A DNA stretch of 64,000 nt from Sulfurimonas sp. (GCA_028689055.1 JAQTWZ010000002.1:9503-73502), one strand, 5' to 3'; positions 1 to 9,836 are shown, counted from the stretch's first letter. Numbers and translations: made by a program. The notes: generated by a model not told the origin, from the letters alone.

Positions 1-1
1 A

Positions 2-1534
2 AATATCATAGGAATCATCTCTACAGGAAACGATATCACCCAAGAGGAGTCACTTACACAACAGCTCATGTTGAGTAGTCTCCAGTATGAGACGACTTTC
101 AAAGCAGCGCAGATTGGTATAGCTCATGTAGCCCTTGATGGTTCATGGATCGATGTCAACGACTATCTGTCTCATCTTATCGGTTACACAAAAGAGGAGT
201 TGCTTTCTCTGACATTTCAAGATATAACCCACCCTGATGATCTTCAAAAAGATATGGCGTATGTCAAACAACTCATAGACGGCAAAAGAGAGACCTATGG
301 TATGGAAAAACGCTATATACACAAAAATGGCAATATCATTTGGATCTATCTTTCAGTCTATTTATTGAGAAAATCAAATGAAGAACCCCTTTATTTTATC
401 TCTACAATCCAAGATATTTCTCAGATAAAAATGCTTATGTTTGAACTTGATGAAAGAAAAACAGAACTGGAAAATATCATCAAATTTGCTCCAAATCCCA
501 TTATCCTTCATGATGAAGATGGTCTTATTTTGATGCTCAACGAGGTATGGAGTGAGATTACGGGTTATTCGCTCAAAGAGACACCTACGCTTCAGATTTG
601 GGCAGAAAAAATAGTAGGAGCAAGTCAAAAATCTCTTCTAAAAAGTATCAATAACCTTCACACACCAGAGGCTCAGATACAAGAAGGAGAATATACCATG
701 CACACTAAAGAGGGAAAAATGGTGACATGGATCATCTCTTCAGCCCCTTTAGGAAAACTTCACAATAATAAACATCTTATGATCGTATCTGCGATGGATG
801 TTACTGAGCTACAGAGTCATGAAAAGCTTATGCTATCACAATCCCGTCAAGCTGCTATGGGAGACATGATAGGAATGATCGCACATCAATGGCGTCAACC
901 CCTTACAGTTATCTCAATGGTTGCCAACAATCTCAAAGCACATTTGGAACTTGAAGAACTCATTCCGACACCTGAACTTGAAAAACTTACTACTGTTTTG
1001 AGCGAACAAACGCAGTATCTTTCACACACAATTGATGATTTTAGAAACTTCTTCAGACCGGATAAAAGGAAAGAAAACGTTTCTCTCTGTGAGATCTATG
1101 ATAAACTTAAAACTATCGTTGATAAAACGCTAGAAAACAATCAGATTACTCTGAGTTTTTCAAAGGATTGTACGATGAAAATTTTGACTTTTCCAAATGA
1201 ATTGGTTCAAGTGCTTATCAATCTCATCAACAACTCCAAAGATGCAATCAAAGAACAAAATATCCAAAATGGCAAAATAAATATCCAAACAGCTCATGAA
1301 GGAACTTCACTCACTATCACTGTGCAAGATAACGGCGGCGGGATAGAAGCTTCTGTTATCGAACAACTAGGAGAACCTTACATCACTACCAAAAAAACAA
1401 ACGGAACAGGACTAGGACTTTATATGTCAAAAATCATTATCGAGAAACATTTAGATGGCAGGTTGCAATGGAAAAATTGTGATGAGGGCAGTTGTTTTTC
1501 AATCATTTTGCCGTATGAAATAGATACAAAATAA
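2..1534 (+). CDS. PAS-domain sensor histidine kinase (5' end outside window)
   Basis: Membrane-associated or cytosolic sensor kinase that should autophosphorylate on His and pass phosphate to a response regulator. The ORF track starts at the ATG at 68, but the frame is open to base 2, and the extra residues (GIISTGNDIT...) look like the end of a PAS domain, so the gene begins upstream of the window. Two PAS domains follow (roughly the first 120 and next 130 codons), then an H-box IAHQWRQPL near track residue 270, typical of Campylobacterota kinases, and a HATPase domain with LINNSKDAI (N box), DNGGGI (G1) and GTGLGLYMSK (G2). All catalytic boxes are intact. The REC/HD-GYP gene starts 10 bp downstream with its own AAGGA site and is the likely partner. 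The ligand is unknown. Confidence 0.9.
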   Translation, partial: NIIGIISTGNDITQEESLTQQLMLSSLQYETTFKAAQIGIAHVALDGSWIDVNDYLSHLIGYTKEELLSLTFQDITHPDDLQKDMAYVKQLIDGKRETYGMEKRYIHKNGNIIWIYLSVYLLRKSNEEPLYFISTIQDISQIKMLMFELDERKTELENIIKFAPNPIILHDEDGLILMLNEVWSEITGYSLKETPTLQIWAEKIVGASQKSLLKSINNLHTPEAQIQEGEYTMHTKEGKMVTWIISSAPLGKLHNNKHLMIVSAMDVTELQSHEKLMLSQSRQAAMGDMIGMIAHQWRQPLTVISMVANNLKAHLELEELIPTPELEKLTTVLSEQTQYLSHTIDDFRNFFRPDKRKENVSLCEIYDKLKTIVDKTLENNQITLSFSKDCTMKILTFPNELVQVLINLINNSKDAIKEQNIQNGKINIQTAHEGTSLTITVQDNGGGIEASVIEQLGEPYITTKKTNGTGLGLYMSKIIIEKHLDGRLQWKNCDEGSCFSIILPYEIDTK

Positions 1535-1544
1535 AGGAATCAAA

Positions 1545-3056
1545 ATGGTATCTCTCAAAGAACTCAAACAACTCAGTTGTGGGCTCAAAATACTCTATGT
1601 CGAAGACGATGCCAAACTCAGAGAGATAGTTGCCGATCATTTAAAAATCATTTTTGACTCGGTTAGTGTTGCACAAGATGGTGGAACAGGCCTCAAAGCT
1701 TTTCATGAAGCATCGTATGATTTGATTATTACCGACATACAAATGCCAAATCTCGGAGGCTTAGAGATGGTGGAAATCATCAAAAAAAGTAAGCCAAATC
1801 AAGAGATTATTATCACAACAGCCTATTCGGAAATATCCTATTTTATGGATGCTATACGACTTGAAGTGAGTGGTTATATTATCAAACCCATTGATTTTGA
1901 ACAGATGAAACAGACTCTTTTTAGAATTGTAGAAAAGATCGTGAAGTATAGAGAAAATACTCAATATAAACTTCATCTTGAAGAAATGGTAAATGAAGAG
2001 ATTGCCAAAAATAGATATCTTGAAGAAGAAAAAATCAAAAATTACGAAGAGACTCTTCTCGCACTGGTGGATATGGTAGAAAGACGCGATACATATACCG
2101 CAGGACACTCACGCCGCGTTGCGAATTATTGTAAAATGATTGCAAAACAGATGAACTACGCAGATAAAGAGTGTGATCTCATCTATCGTGCAGGTATTTT
2201 ACATGACATAGGAAAAATCACAACCCCTGATTCCATCCTCCTCAAACCAAGCAAACTTGAATTTCGTGAGTATGCTCTCATCAAGGAACACGCAAGCATC
2301 GGAGCACAAATGCTTCATAATATTCCTATGTATATTGATTTATCAGGTATAGTTGCAGCACATCATGAGCACTATGACGGTAAGGGTTATCCGCTTGGAC
2401 TCAAAGAAACGCAGATACCGCCGCTTTCTCGTATTATGATTATTGCCGATGCTTTTGATGCAATGACAACAGACCGTATTTATAAGCCTAGAATGGTACA
2501 AGAAGAAGCTTTAGCAGAAATACTAAGACTCTCAGGAGCTCAATTTGATCCAGAAGTTGTCCCTTTTGCATTGCAAGCTTTAGAAAAGGTAACTATTGAT
2601 GAAGATATCACACAAAAACCTAAAAGTGATATCGAAAAGCAAAGATTTGCCTATTTTTACATAGATCAATCCACAGGCATCTACAACCAAAACTATCTTG
2701 ATTTGATACTGCTACAAAATAAAACTGAAAAAACATACACAACACTGACACTTTTGAATGTACATAATTTTACAAAATATAATAATAAATATGGATGGTC
2801 AACAGGGGATTTGTTACTTCAAGCCATCGCAAAATATTTACGTGAGAAATATCCAGATGCCTTACAATTTCGATTTCATGGAGATGATTTTGTGAGTTTA
2901 TTTAGCGGGGCTTTATGTATTGATTTTTTAGAAATGTCAAAATCACTGCCTAAAGAAGGTGAAGGAATCACCTTTACTTTAGAACCTTATGATATTCAAA
3001 GTAAGGATATAACTTCGCTGGCAGCTCTTGAAAAAATTGTTGAAGATAAATTTTAA
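1545..3056 (+). CDS. Response regulator with HD-GYP phosphodiesterase and degenerate GGDEF-like domain
   Basis: Likely cyclic-di-GMP phosphodiesterase output of the upstream kinase. The REC domain covers residues 15-130 with acidic pair at 20-22, phospho-acceptor Asp64 (LIITDIQMP) and Lys115 (YIIKP). A short charged helix leads to an HD-GYP domain at about 165-345: GHSRR, ILHDIGK and the family motif HHEHYDGKGYP are all present, so it should be active. The last 140 residues resemble a GGDEF domain, but the signature is HGDDF (in RFHGDDFVSLF), which predicts loss or change of cyclase activity; it may be a GTP sensor. Start ATG has AAAGGA 8 nt upstream. The gene overlaps the 3' end of the convergent small gene by 4 bp. 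Confidence 0.9.
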   Translation: MVSLKELKQLSCGLKILYVEDDAKLREIVADHLKIIFDSVSVAQDGGTGLKAFHEASYDLIITDIQMPNLGGLEMVEIIKKSKPNQEIIITTAYSEISYFMDAIRLEVSGYIIKPIDFEQMKQTLFRIVEKIVKYRENTQYKLHLEEMVNEEIAKNRYLEEEKIKNYEETLLALVDMVERRDTYTAGHSRRVANYCKMIAKQMNYADKECDLIYRAGILHDIGKITTPDSILLKPSKLEFREYALIKEHASIGAQMLHNIPMYIDLSGIVAAHHEHYDGKGYPLGLKETQIPPLSRIMIIADAFDAMTTDRIYKPRMVQEEALAEILRLSGAQFDPEVVPFALQALEKVTIDEDITQKPKSDIEKQRFAYFYIDQSTGIYNQNYLDLILLQNKTEKTYTTLTLLNVHNFTKYNNKYGWSTGDLLLQAIAKYLREKYPDALQFRFHGDDFVSLFSGALCIDFLEMSKSLPKEGEGITFTLEPYDIQSKDITSLAALEKIVEDKF

Positions 3057-3349
3057 TCGGCAACTCTATAGATGAGTTGTCCTGCAAGTTCCATATAGAC
3101 ACTTTTTTTGAGGTCTTCCATCTTGTCCATATTGGTGATGCAGTAGGATTTGATAGCTCGGTCAAGTTGATCATAATCATAAGTCTCAGCAAGCATCATC
3201 TCCATCGCAGCGATACGCTCAACCAAAAGGTCAAATTCATCTTGTCTCAAATCTACACTTGTTTGATTGTGTATGTCCCAATATCTTGAACGCGGTGTTC
3301 CTCTAAAAATATCATCTTCGTCTTCAAATAATGCATCAAATTTGCCCAT
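3053..3349 (-). CDS. Hypothetical acidic protein, 98 aa
   Basis: I do not recognise this family. The protein is soluble, acidic at the N terminus (LFEDEDD) and predicted mostly helical, with no signal peptide, membrane segment or cysteine motif. It ends within the last 4 bases of the HD-GYP gene on the opposite strand. It has an ATG start after an A-rich leader containing AAAAGGAT. The ordered amino-acid use and start signal argue that it is real; the antisense frame (3077-3289) is a shadow. Confidence 0.6.
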   Translation of the reverse strand: MGKFDALFEDEDDIFRGTPRSRYWDIHNQTSVDLRQDEFDLLVERIAAMEMMLAETYDYDQLDRAIKSYCITNMDKMEDLKKSVYMELAGQLIYRVAD

Positions 3350-3455
3350 ATTTTTATCCTTTTGTTTTTGATATACTATCCAAAATAGAGAGTAATTTCA
3401 TAGTATTATTTTGTTAATTGATTTGCTTTACATTGATAAAAGAAATGAGATAAAG

Positions 3456-3490
3456 CTTCAAACTCTGCCACCTAAGTGTAAAGTTTGAAG
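3456..3490 (-). terminator. Stem-loop after ppaC
   Basis: A perfect 9-bp inverted repeat, CTTCAAACT / AGTTTGAAG, with a 17-nt loop lies 8 bp past the ppaC stop. Read on the minus strand it is followed by a T-rich stretch (TTTATCTCATTTCTTTTATC). Probably a weak intrinsic terminator; the U-tract is interrupted. Confidence 0.45.
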
Positions 3491-3497
3491 AAAAAGA

Positions 3498-4415
3498 TTA
3501 AAACTGTGGCTGGACGAAAGGTATAACTTGTTTTTTACGGCTTAAAACACCTGGAAGCCATGCTTGAGAGTTCTCAAGTTTTGTGTTAAACGCAGCTTCT
3601 ATTTTGCTCGGATCATCACTGATGACGAGAAGTTTTGAACCTTCTATCATGATATCTGTCAGAAGTACCAAGATTGTATGAAGTCCACTCTCCTCTTTTA
3701 GCTTTTGCATATCTTCAAAAAGATCCTCGATACGATCATCAAGCGCCGTGATATCTACCATCTCAAGCTGATTGATACCCACTTTTGTGCCGTTCATGTC
3801 AAACTCTTTGTAGTCTCTCGTATTTAAGTTTCTCGCAGTCGCACCTTTTACGGCAGATTTTGCTATAAACATCTCCATCGCAAGTTCTTTATACTCTTCT
3901 ATACCGCATATTTTTGCAAGTTCTTTGACTGCTTTTGTATCTACTTTTGTACAAGTAGGAGATTTGAATATAACCGTATCGCTAAGAATTGCTAGCATCA
4001 TCATCCCTGCGATATCTTTTGGTATCTCGATGTTGTAGTGGTCATACATCTCTTTTACAACCGTGTTTGAACATCCTATCGGGCGTATCCAACACTCAAG
4101 CGGCGTATCAGTCGTCAAATCTCCTAGTTTGTGGTGATCGACTATTCCAAGGATTGTCGCTTCCATAATATCTTTTGGAGCTTGTGCCTTATCGGAAAAA
4201 TCTATAAGATAGACATTTTCGCCGGCTACTGAAGTTTTGAGTTCAGGTAAGGTACCGCCAAACTTATTGAGGATAAACTCTGTTTCTGCAGATATTTCAC
4301 CCTGACGTGTTGGGATACACTCTTCACCGAGCTGATTTTTGAGATAAGAGAGAGAAATAGCACCTACGATAGAGTCGCTATCAGGGCTTGTGTGTCCAAA
4401 AACATATGTTGCCAT
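3498..4415 (-). CDS. ppaC: Manganese-dependent inorganic pyrophosphatase (family II)
   Basis: Hydrolyses pyrophosphate to phosphate in the cytosol, pulling biosynthetic reactions forward. Length 305 aa is normal for family II enzymes. The N-terminal DHH domain has the metal motif FGHTSPDSDS (His8, Asp12, Asp14) and the DHH signature VDHHKLGD near residue 92; the C-terminal DHHA2 domain ends with the usual SRKKQ substrate-binding stretch (LSRKKQVIPF). No CBS insert, so it is the short, unregulated form. It stands alone, with its own leader and a following stem-loop. Start ATG chosen because it begins directly with the MATYVFGH strand common to the family. Confidence 0.95.
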   Translation of the reverse strand: MATYVFGHTSPDSDSIVGAISLSYLKNQLGEECIPTRQGEISAETEFILNKFGGTLPELKTSVAGENVYLIDFSDKAQAPKDIMEATILGIVDHHKLGDLTTDTPLECWIRPIGCSNTVVKEMYDHYNIEIPKDIAGMMMLAILSDTVIFKSPTCTKVDTKAVKELAKICGIEEYKELAMEMFIAKSAVKGATARNLNTRDYKEFDMNGTKVGINQLEMVDITALDDRIEDLFEDMQKLKEESGLHTILVLLTDIMIEGSKLLVISDDPSKIEAAFNTKLENSQAWLPGVLSRKKQVIPFVQPQF

Positions 4416-4471
4416 TTTAAATAACCTTTGTAATATTTTTTGTAATTATACTGAACTTTTTTTAAACGCCA

Positions 4472-4909
4472 TTAGTCTATGCGATAGACCTGCGCAACTC
4501 TTGAACCATCTTTGATGATTTTGACTCTATCTCCTGCGAAGATCTCTTTGCCTTTAGCGATAACGACGACATGCTCACCATTGTCAAGTTTGACTGTAAG
4601 TTCACTTGCGTTTGCTTTGCCTACTTCGTTGCCTGCATAAGCCCCGACTAAACCGCCACCAAGTGTTGTAAGTGTCTTACCGCTTGCTCTGCCCATAGTA
4701 GAACCTACAACAGCACCGATGAGTGCTCCTAAAAATTTTCCGCTTCCATCATCGCTGATGATGACCGGTCTGCTCTCTAGCACAACACCTATATCGTATC
4801 TTTTGATTTGGTTGTAGCTACTGCCATCATACTCAGGACCTGTATTTGTAGCACATCCACTGAGTAACAGTGCCGAGGTAACTGCAAGAATATAAATATT
4901 TTTTTTCAT
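4472..4909 (-). CDS. Outer-membrane lipoprotein with glycine-zipper domain (SlyB/17 kDa antigen type)
   Basis: Predicted lipoprotein: positively charged start, hydrophobic core and lipobox LLSGC with Cys19 as the lipidation site. The middle has repeated small-residue helices (GALIGAVVGSTMG, GGGLVGAYAGNEVG), the glycine-zipper pattern of the SlyB / Rickettsia 17 kDa surface antigen family, which insert in or lie along the outer membrane. The C terminus is a small beta domain ending VAQVYRID. Role is likely envelope stability. A strong AGGAG lies 6 nt before the ATG. Single-gene unit. Confidence 0.85.
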   Translation of the reverse strand: MKKNIYILAVTSALLLSGCATNTGPEYDGSSYNQIKRYDIGVVLESRPVIISDDGSGKFLGALIGAVVGSTMGRASGKTLTTLGGGLVGAYAGNEVGKANASELTVKLDNGEHVVVIAKGKEIFAGDRVKIIKDGSRVAQVYRID

Positions 4910-4992
4910 TGGAAACTCCTTTATTTTGCTTGATTAATTATACCACCACTTAAAATATTTAAAGATAATCATTTTGATATTGTTTAATATAT

Positions 4993-6057
4993 CTATACTT
5001 TTAAGAGCGGTAATTTATCCAATAAAGCTTCACAGTATTCCCATTGTTCAAGTGTCTCTTTGAGATTTTGCGGTATTGCGTTTACACCCATATAAGCGCC
5101 CAAAACCATCCCGATAGCTATTGCACGAGAGGCATTATCACCGCCTACCATTGCGTTTGCTTGAAGTGCTTTGATGAGTCCGTCTTCTTTGTCTGCATAT
5201 TTGAGTATAAAATAAACAGCACCGGGAAGTGTTCCCTCGGTCGGGCTTGCTTTGCCTACTTTGATAGGTTCGCTTCTACCGACATCCCAAAGCCGTGCCA
5301 TACTCGTAAGCGCCAAATCATCGCTAAATAGCTCATGATGCAGGGCTGCGTTTTCATCTGCTTCTTCTTTATACTTCGCAATTGCTTGTGCTACTTTTTG
5401 TTCAAAAAAGCCGCCCATCTGTATTGCAACCATCTCTATAGCTTCGGATGGTGTTTGTCCGTTTAAAACGCGATGTGTCACACGGGCAAAAAATTCTCCT
5501 CCGCCTAACGCTTGTGCATTTGTATGCGTAAACATCACTTTTCTCGCCACATCAACGAGTTCATCTTCACTCTCATAATATCCATGAGCAGCCACATGAC
5601 GAATAGCCATTGCGTTTGATATACCGCCAAGGCGCTCAAGAGGAAAACCTTGACGTACTTGCGCGTAGGTCTCTTTTGTCATTGTACATATCCATGAACC
5701 CCAGCCATTTTCCAGACGTTTCATCCAGTGAGGAATCATATTGATAACAGAAAAAGGACGAGGCGTATCAGATATGGCTGCTAAATGTTCAAGCACGAGA
5801 ATATTATAATCTCCATAATCCGTAGTCCCGCCCGCACTTTTACCGGGGTGATAGTTTCTCTGTCCCCACCCTATCCCATGCGTCTCTCCGCCCATCATCT
5901 CACCGGGAGACATAAACCTTTCTATCGGTTTTTTTCCGTACGCCTCATAGATTTTTTTTGCATCGTATTCGTAGTGAGAGCCCAGACATAAAGCATCACC
6001 GACGATAGCGCCGAAAAATGCGCCTTTTATCGCTTCTTTTTTTGAGGGAGTATTCAT
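4993..6057 (-). CDS. ADP-ribosylglycohydrolase family protein
   Basis: Member of the DraG/ADP-ribosyl-glycohydrolase family that removes ADP-ribose from proteins or small molecules using two metal ions. The N-terminal motif GAFFGAIVGDALCLGSHYE and C-terminal AMVGGDNASRAIAIGMVLGA (metal-binding GGDxDs-type loop) are present; length 354 aa is normal. No ADP-ribosyltransferase (DraT) or nitrogenase gene lies nearby, so a role in nitrogenase control cannot be claimed; it may act on a different substrate. Stands alone between the lipoprotein gene and the uvrA terminus. Confidence 0.85.
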   Translation of the reverse strand: MNTPSKKEAIKGAFFGAIVGDALCLGSHYEYDAKKIYEAYGKKPIERFMSPGEMMGGETHGIGWGQRNYHPGKSAGGTTDYGDYNILVLEHLAAISDTPRPFSVINMIPHWMKRLENGWGSWICTMTKETYAQVRQGFPLERLGGISNAMAIRHVAAHGYYESEDELVDVARKVMFTHTNAQALGGGEFFARVTHRVLNGQTPSEAIEMVAIQMGGFFEQKVAQAIAKYKEEADENAALHHELFSDDLALTSMARLWDVGRSEPIKVGKASPTEGTLPGAVYFILKYADKEDGLIKALQANAMVGGDNASRAIAIGMVLGAYMGVNAIPQNLKETLEQWEYCEALLDKLPLLKV

Positions 6058-6134
6058 AAGCTACAATCCTAATATTTTTCTTGATTGTAACGCAGGAAGA
6101 TTTATTTTTGCTATTTATTTTTTTCTGGAAGATT

Positions 6135-6168
6135 TTCTAATGTGCGATTAAACTATCGCGCATTAGAA
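6135..6168. other. Strong 14-bp hairpin downstream of uvrA
   Basis: TTCTAATGTGCGAT and ATCGCGCATTAGAA pair over 14 bp (one G:T) around a 6-nt loop, only 7 bp past the uvrA stop. It lacks a run of T directly after the stem on either strand, so it fits an RNA-processing or mRNA 3'-end stabilising structure at least as well as a classic terminator. Confidence 0.6.
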
Positions 6169-6174
6169 GAGGGA

Positions 6175-9006
6175 TTATTTATTATGAAACGCAAGTTCTT
6201 TTTCAAGGTATAGACCTGTATAAGAACCTGTTTTTGTGTGACTTTTTGCCATAGACTCAGGTGTACCCTCATCGATGATAAGTCCACCGCCAGAGCCACC
6301 TTCGGGTCCCATATCGATGATATAGTCTGCGTTTTTGATCATATCAAGATTGTGCTCAATCACCAAAACGCTATTGCCGAGTTCTACGAAATTGTGTAGC
6401 ACACCCGTGAGTCTGTCCACATCTGCAAAATGCAGACCTGTTGTCGGCTCATCAAGGATATAGAGTGTTTGTCCCGTATCTTTACGGCTGAGTTCTTTAG
6501 AGAGTTTTATCCTCTGCGCTTCACCGCCTGAGAGTGTCACTGCGTTTTGTCCAAGCGTGATATATCCAAGCCCAACGTCCACCAAAGTCTGCATCTTCTG
6601 CTCTATCTTCGGTATCGCTTTGAAAAACTCATACGCCTCATCAACGCTCATGTTGAGTACATCAGAAATAGTTTTGCCTTTATAAAATACTTCAAGTGTT
6701 TGTTTGTTGTATCTATGTCCGTTACACGCATCACACTTCACCATGATATCAGGCAAAAAGTGCATCTCTATCTTGATCTGCCCTTCCCCTTGACATTTTT
6801 CACAGCGTCCGCCTTTGACGTTAAAACTAAAACGCGACGAAGTATATCCTCGTATTTGAGACTCTTTTGTCAGGGCAAAAAGATTGCGTATCTCATCCAT
6901 TACACCTGTATAAGTCGCAGGATTTGAACGTGGTGTTCTTCCAATGGGGCTTTGGTCAAGGTAGATAACTTTGTCCACATGTTCAAGTCCGTTTATCTCT
7001 ACGCCTGCTACTTTGTTGACTTTTCTTGCATGATTGAGAAGTTCTCTTGCTGTTGGCAGGAGTGTCTGAAGGATAAGCGAACTCTTTCCGCTGCCGCTGA
7101 CACCCGTGATACAAACAAAATTGTTCAGTGGTATTTTGGCACTGAGCTCATGTATATTGTTGAGACTTACATTTTTTATCTCGATATATTTTTCCTGTGC
7201 TCGTCTGTAAAAATACTCTATCTTTTTTCTGCCGAACATATAATCAGCCGTAAGTGTTTTGGCTTTTTTGAGTTCTGCCAGTGTCCCGCTAAAAACAACT
7301 TCTCCGCCAAATTTTCCGGCACCGCTTCCGATATCTACAATAAAGTCTGCGTTTTCTATCGTCTCTTTGTCATGTTCGACAACGATAACAGAGTTGCCTT
7401 TTTCCTGAAGATTACGCAGGGTTTTGATGAGTTTTTGCGTATCTCGCTCATGTAGACCGATACTCGGTTCATCCAAAACATACATTACGCCTGTCAAGCC
7501 GCTTCCTATCTGAGAAGCGATGCGGATACGCTGTGCTTCACCACCGCTTATCGTCCGTGCATCGCGTCCAAGAGTGATATAACCCAGACCCACATCAAAC
7601 AAAAAGTAAAGACGTTCGCGAAGCTCATTGAAAATAGGAGCTGAAATCTGTAAGCCTTTTGCATCGAGTTTGTTGAAATTTTGATCATCAGCAAACCACT
7701 CATAACTTTTTGCGATAGGCATATCCAAAATATCCGCTAACCCTTTTTGCCCTACTTTTACAGCTAAAGACTCGCGTTTGAGTCTATGAGAATTACAGAT
7801 ATTACATACTTTTTCGCTCATGTAGTCTGCTAACTCTTTTTCATCTTTGAACATATCATAGGCTATACGTACGATTCCCGGCCACATTCGTTTGACTGTA
7901 TGGCTCTTCCATAAAAACGCAACCTCTTCTATGCCGCCGTGAAGTATCGCTTTTTTTTGGTGCTCTTCAAGGTCACAATAGGGGACATTTATAGGAATAT
8001 CATTCGCAGCACAAAAGCCTTTAAGAAATGTAAAATAGTAGCCCTTATTGAAACCATAAACTATCTTTATAGCTCCTTTTTCGACACTCAAATCCTGATC
8101 GATTATTTTGTCATGATCAAGTGCATAACGAAGCCCTAAACCGTCACATTCAGGACAAGCACCTTTGGGTGAGTTAAAAGAAAATGAAAGTGGCTCAAGA
8201 GGATCAAAACTTATCTTACAGTCAAAACAGGCATTGTGTTCTGAATAGTGCATATGGTTTTTAGAGAGTCCAAGTTCTTCATGATTCAATATCTCAACTT
8301 CAAGCTCTCCATAACTCTCTTTAAGCGCTTTTTCGACATCTGCAGCGATACGCTCTTTGTTTTCTTCTTTGACAACAACTCTGTCTATCACAACTTTGAT
8401 AGTATGTTTTTTTGTTTTGCTCAGCTCTATCTCTTCATCCAAACGCACCATCACGCCGTCTATCATGGCGCGTACATAGCCTTTGTGTACCAAAGACTCA
8501 AGCATATCTGCGTATGAGCCTTTTTTTTCATTGACAAGCGGTGCCAAGAGGACAAGTTTTGCGCCTTCAGGAAGCTTCGCCACTTGAGCGATGATGTCAG
8601 AAGCACTCATCTGAGAGATCTCTTTGCCGCATTTATGGCAGTGTTGCACTCCTACGCGCGCATATAAAAGTCTTAGATAATCATAAATCTCAGTGATTGT
8701 TCCTACCGTTGATCGCGGATTTTTAGAGGTTGTTTTTTGATCTATCGCGATAGCAGGAGTGAGCCCTTCTATCTTGTCCACATCTGGTTTGCCGACGCGG
8801 TCTAAGAACTGTCTTGCATACGAAGAGAGAGACTCCATATAACGTCTTTGACCCTCAGCATAAAGGGTGTCAAACGCAAGAGTTGACTTGCCGCTTCCAC
8901 TTAAACCTGTCATAACGACAAGCTTATTTTTTGGAATGGTTAAATTGATATTTTTTAAATTATTTTCTCTTGCACCCGTAATTTTTATCACATCTTTGTT
9001 CTTCAT
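6175..9006 (-). CDS. uvrA: Excinuclease ABC subunit A
   Basis: Damage-recognition ATPase of nucleotide excision repair; dimer loads UvrB at lesions. Length 943 aa is typical. Two ABC modules are visible: Walker A GLSGSGKSTL near residue 35 and GVSGSGKSSL near 640, with signatures ISGGEAQRI and LSGGEAQRI and Walker B strands VLDEPSIGLH and ILDEPTTGLH. Zinc modules CHKCG, CNICNSHR and CEKCQGEG...CDACNGH are intact. A TauE-like gene lies 9 bp upstream on the same strand and may be co-transcribed. No operator of the SOS type was recognised. Confidence 0.98.
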   Translation of the reverse strand: MKNKDVIKITGARENNLKNINLTIPKNKLVVMTGLSGSGKSTLAFDTLYAEGQRRYMESLSSYARQFLDRVGKPDVDKIEGLTPAIAIDQKTTSKNPRSTVGTITEIYDYLRLLYARVGVQHCHKCGKEISQMSASDIIAQVAKLPEGAKLVLLAPLVNEKKGSYADMLESLVHKGYVRAMIDGVMVRLDEEIELSKTKKHTIKVVIDRVVVKEENKERIAADVEKALKESYGELEVEILNHEELGLSKNHMHYSEHNACFDCKISFDPLEPLSFSFNSPKGACPECDGLGLRYALDHDKIIDQDLSVEKGAIKIVYGFNKGYYFTFLKGFCAANDIPINVPYCDLEEHQKKAILHGGIEEVAFLWKSHTVKRMWPGIVRIAYDMFKDEKELADYMSEKVCNICNSHRLKRESLAVKVGQKGLADILDMPIAKSYEWFADDQNFNKLDAKGLQISAPIFNELRERLYFLFDVGLGYITLGRDARTISGGEAQRIRIASQIGSGLTGVMYVLDEPSIGLHERDTQKLIKTLRNLQEKGNSVIVVEHDKETIENADFIVDIGSGAGKFGGEVVFSGTLAELKKAKTLTADYMFGRKKIEYFYRRAQEKYIEIKNVSLNNIHELSAKIPLNNFVCITGVSGSGKSSLILQTLLPTARELLNHARKVNKVAGVEINGLEHVDKVIYLDQSPIGRTPRSNPATYTGVMDEIRNLFALTKESQIRGYTSSRFSFNVKGGRCEKCQGEGQIKIEMHFLPDIMVKCDACNGHRYNKQTLEVFYKGKTISDVLNMSVDEAYEFFKAIPKIEQKMQTLVDVGLGYITLGQNAVTLSGGEAQRIKLSKELSRKDTGQTLYILDEPTTGLHFADVDRLTGVLHNFVELGNSVLVIEHNLDMIKNADYIIDMGPEGGSGGGLIIDEGTPESMAKSHTKTGSYTGLYLEKELAFHNK

Positions 9007-9015
9007 GAAAATCCT

Positions 9016-9747
9016 CTATAAAAATATTCTCTGCCCTAAATAGGAAACGATTATAATATAAAAAAATACCAATAATCTCCTTTGCAGGACGACATTAACT
9101 CTATCTTTTAATAAAATCCCAATATAAACACCCAGCAAAGAAGCAAGTGCTATAGGGAGACCTTTTTCATAATCTATATGCCCGGCAGTCGCATGTGAGA
9201 TGAAACCGGCTAGAGATGAAAAAACAACAAAAAAGAGCCCTGCTGCTATGGCGCTTTTTAATGGAACATAAAAATACCCTACCAACATAGGAACTAAAAT
9301 CACACTTCCGCCAACACCTATTGCGATACTCATTGCACCCAAAAAGAAGCCCAAAACAAAAAGTATCACTTTGTTTACTTCCCGTTGCGTTTGATGCTCT
9401 TTTGTCTTAAAAAAAAGTCGTAGCAATGCAAACGCAGCAAAACCAAAAAATACAATCTCTAAAGTCCTATCTTCAAAACTTGATGTTATCAAGCCGCTAA
9501 GTAGCGCACCAAGAGAGCCGCCGATACCTATCGTCATAACTAGACCCAAGTCAAGTGTTTTGTTTTTATGGTTAAGATAACTTCCATACATAGAGCTAAA
9601 TACCATCTGTAAAACAGATGTGCCCATGGCTATTTTTGTCTCAAATCCAAGAATTAACAACACAGGCACTAAAATGGTACCGCCGCCTATGCCGAAAAAA
9701 CCAGATAAAAATCCGACGAAAATACCAACGAAAATCAATTCAAACAT
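9016..9747 (-). CDS. TauE/SafE-family membrane transporter
   Basis: Integral membrane protein of 243 aa with about eight hydrophobic segments, beginning with the family hallmark GFLSGFFGIGGGTILVPVLL and a second copy of the motif in the middle (GAMSIAIGVGGSVILVPMLV), reflecting the internal duplication of the family. Members export sulfite, sulfoacetate or related anions; a sulfur-compound substrate would suit a sulfur-oxidising host, but the substrate cannot be read from the sequence. Located directly upstream of uvrA and divergent from the cheX-like gene. Confidence 0.85.
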   Translation of the reverse strand: MFELIFVGIFVGFLSGFFGIGGGTILVPVLLILGFETKIAMGTSVLQMVFSSMYGSYLNHKNKTLDLGLVMTIGIGGSLGALLSGLITSSFEDRTLEIVFFGFAAFALLRLFFKTKEHQTQREVNKVILFVLGFFLGAMSIAIGVGGSVILVPMLVGYFYVPLKSAIAAGLFFVVFSSLAGFISHATAGHIDYEKGLPIALASLLGVYIGILLKDRVNVVLQRRLLVFFYIIIVSYLGQRIFL

Positions 9748-9836
9748 AAGCGACCTAATATTTTTTGAAATTTTACAGCAATGCGCCTTTAGTGTAGTTG
9801 TAGAAGCATTTAATTTTATTTTGAGATTGCATAAAG

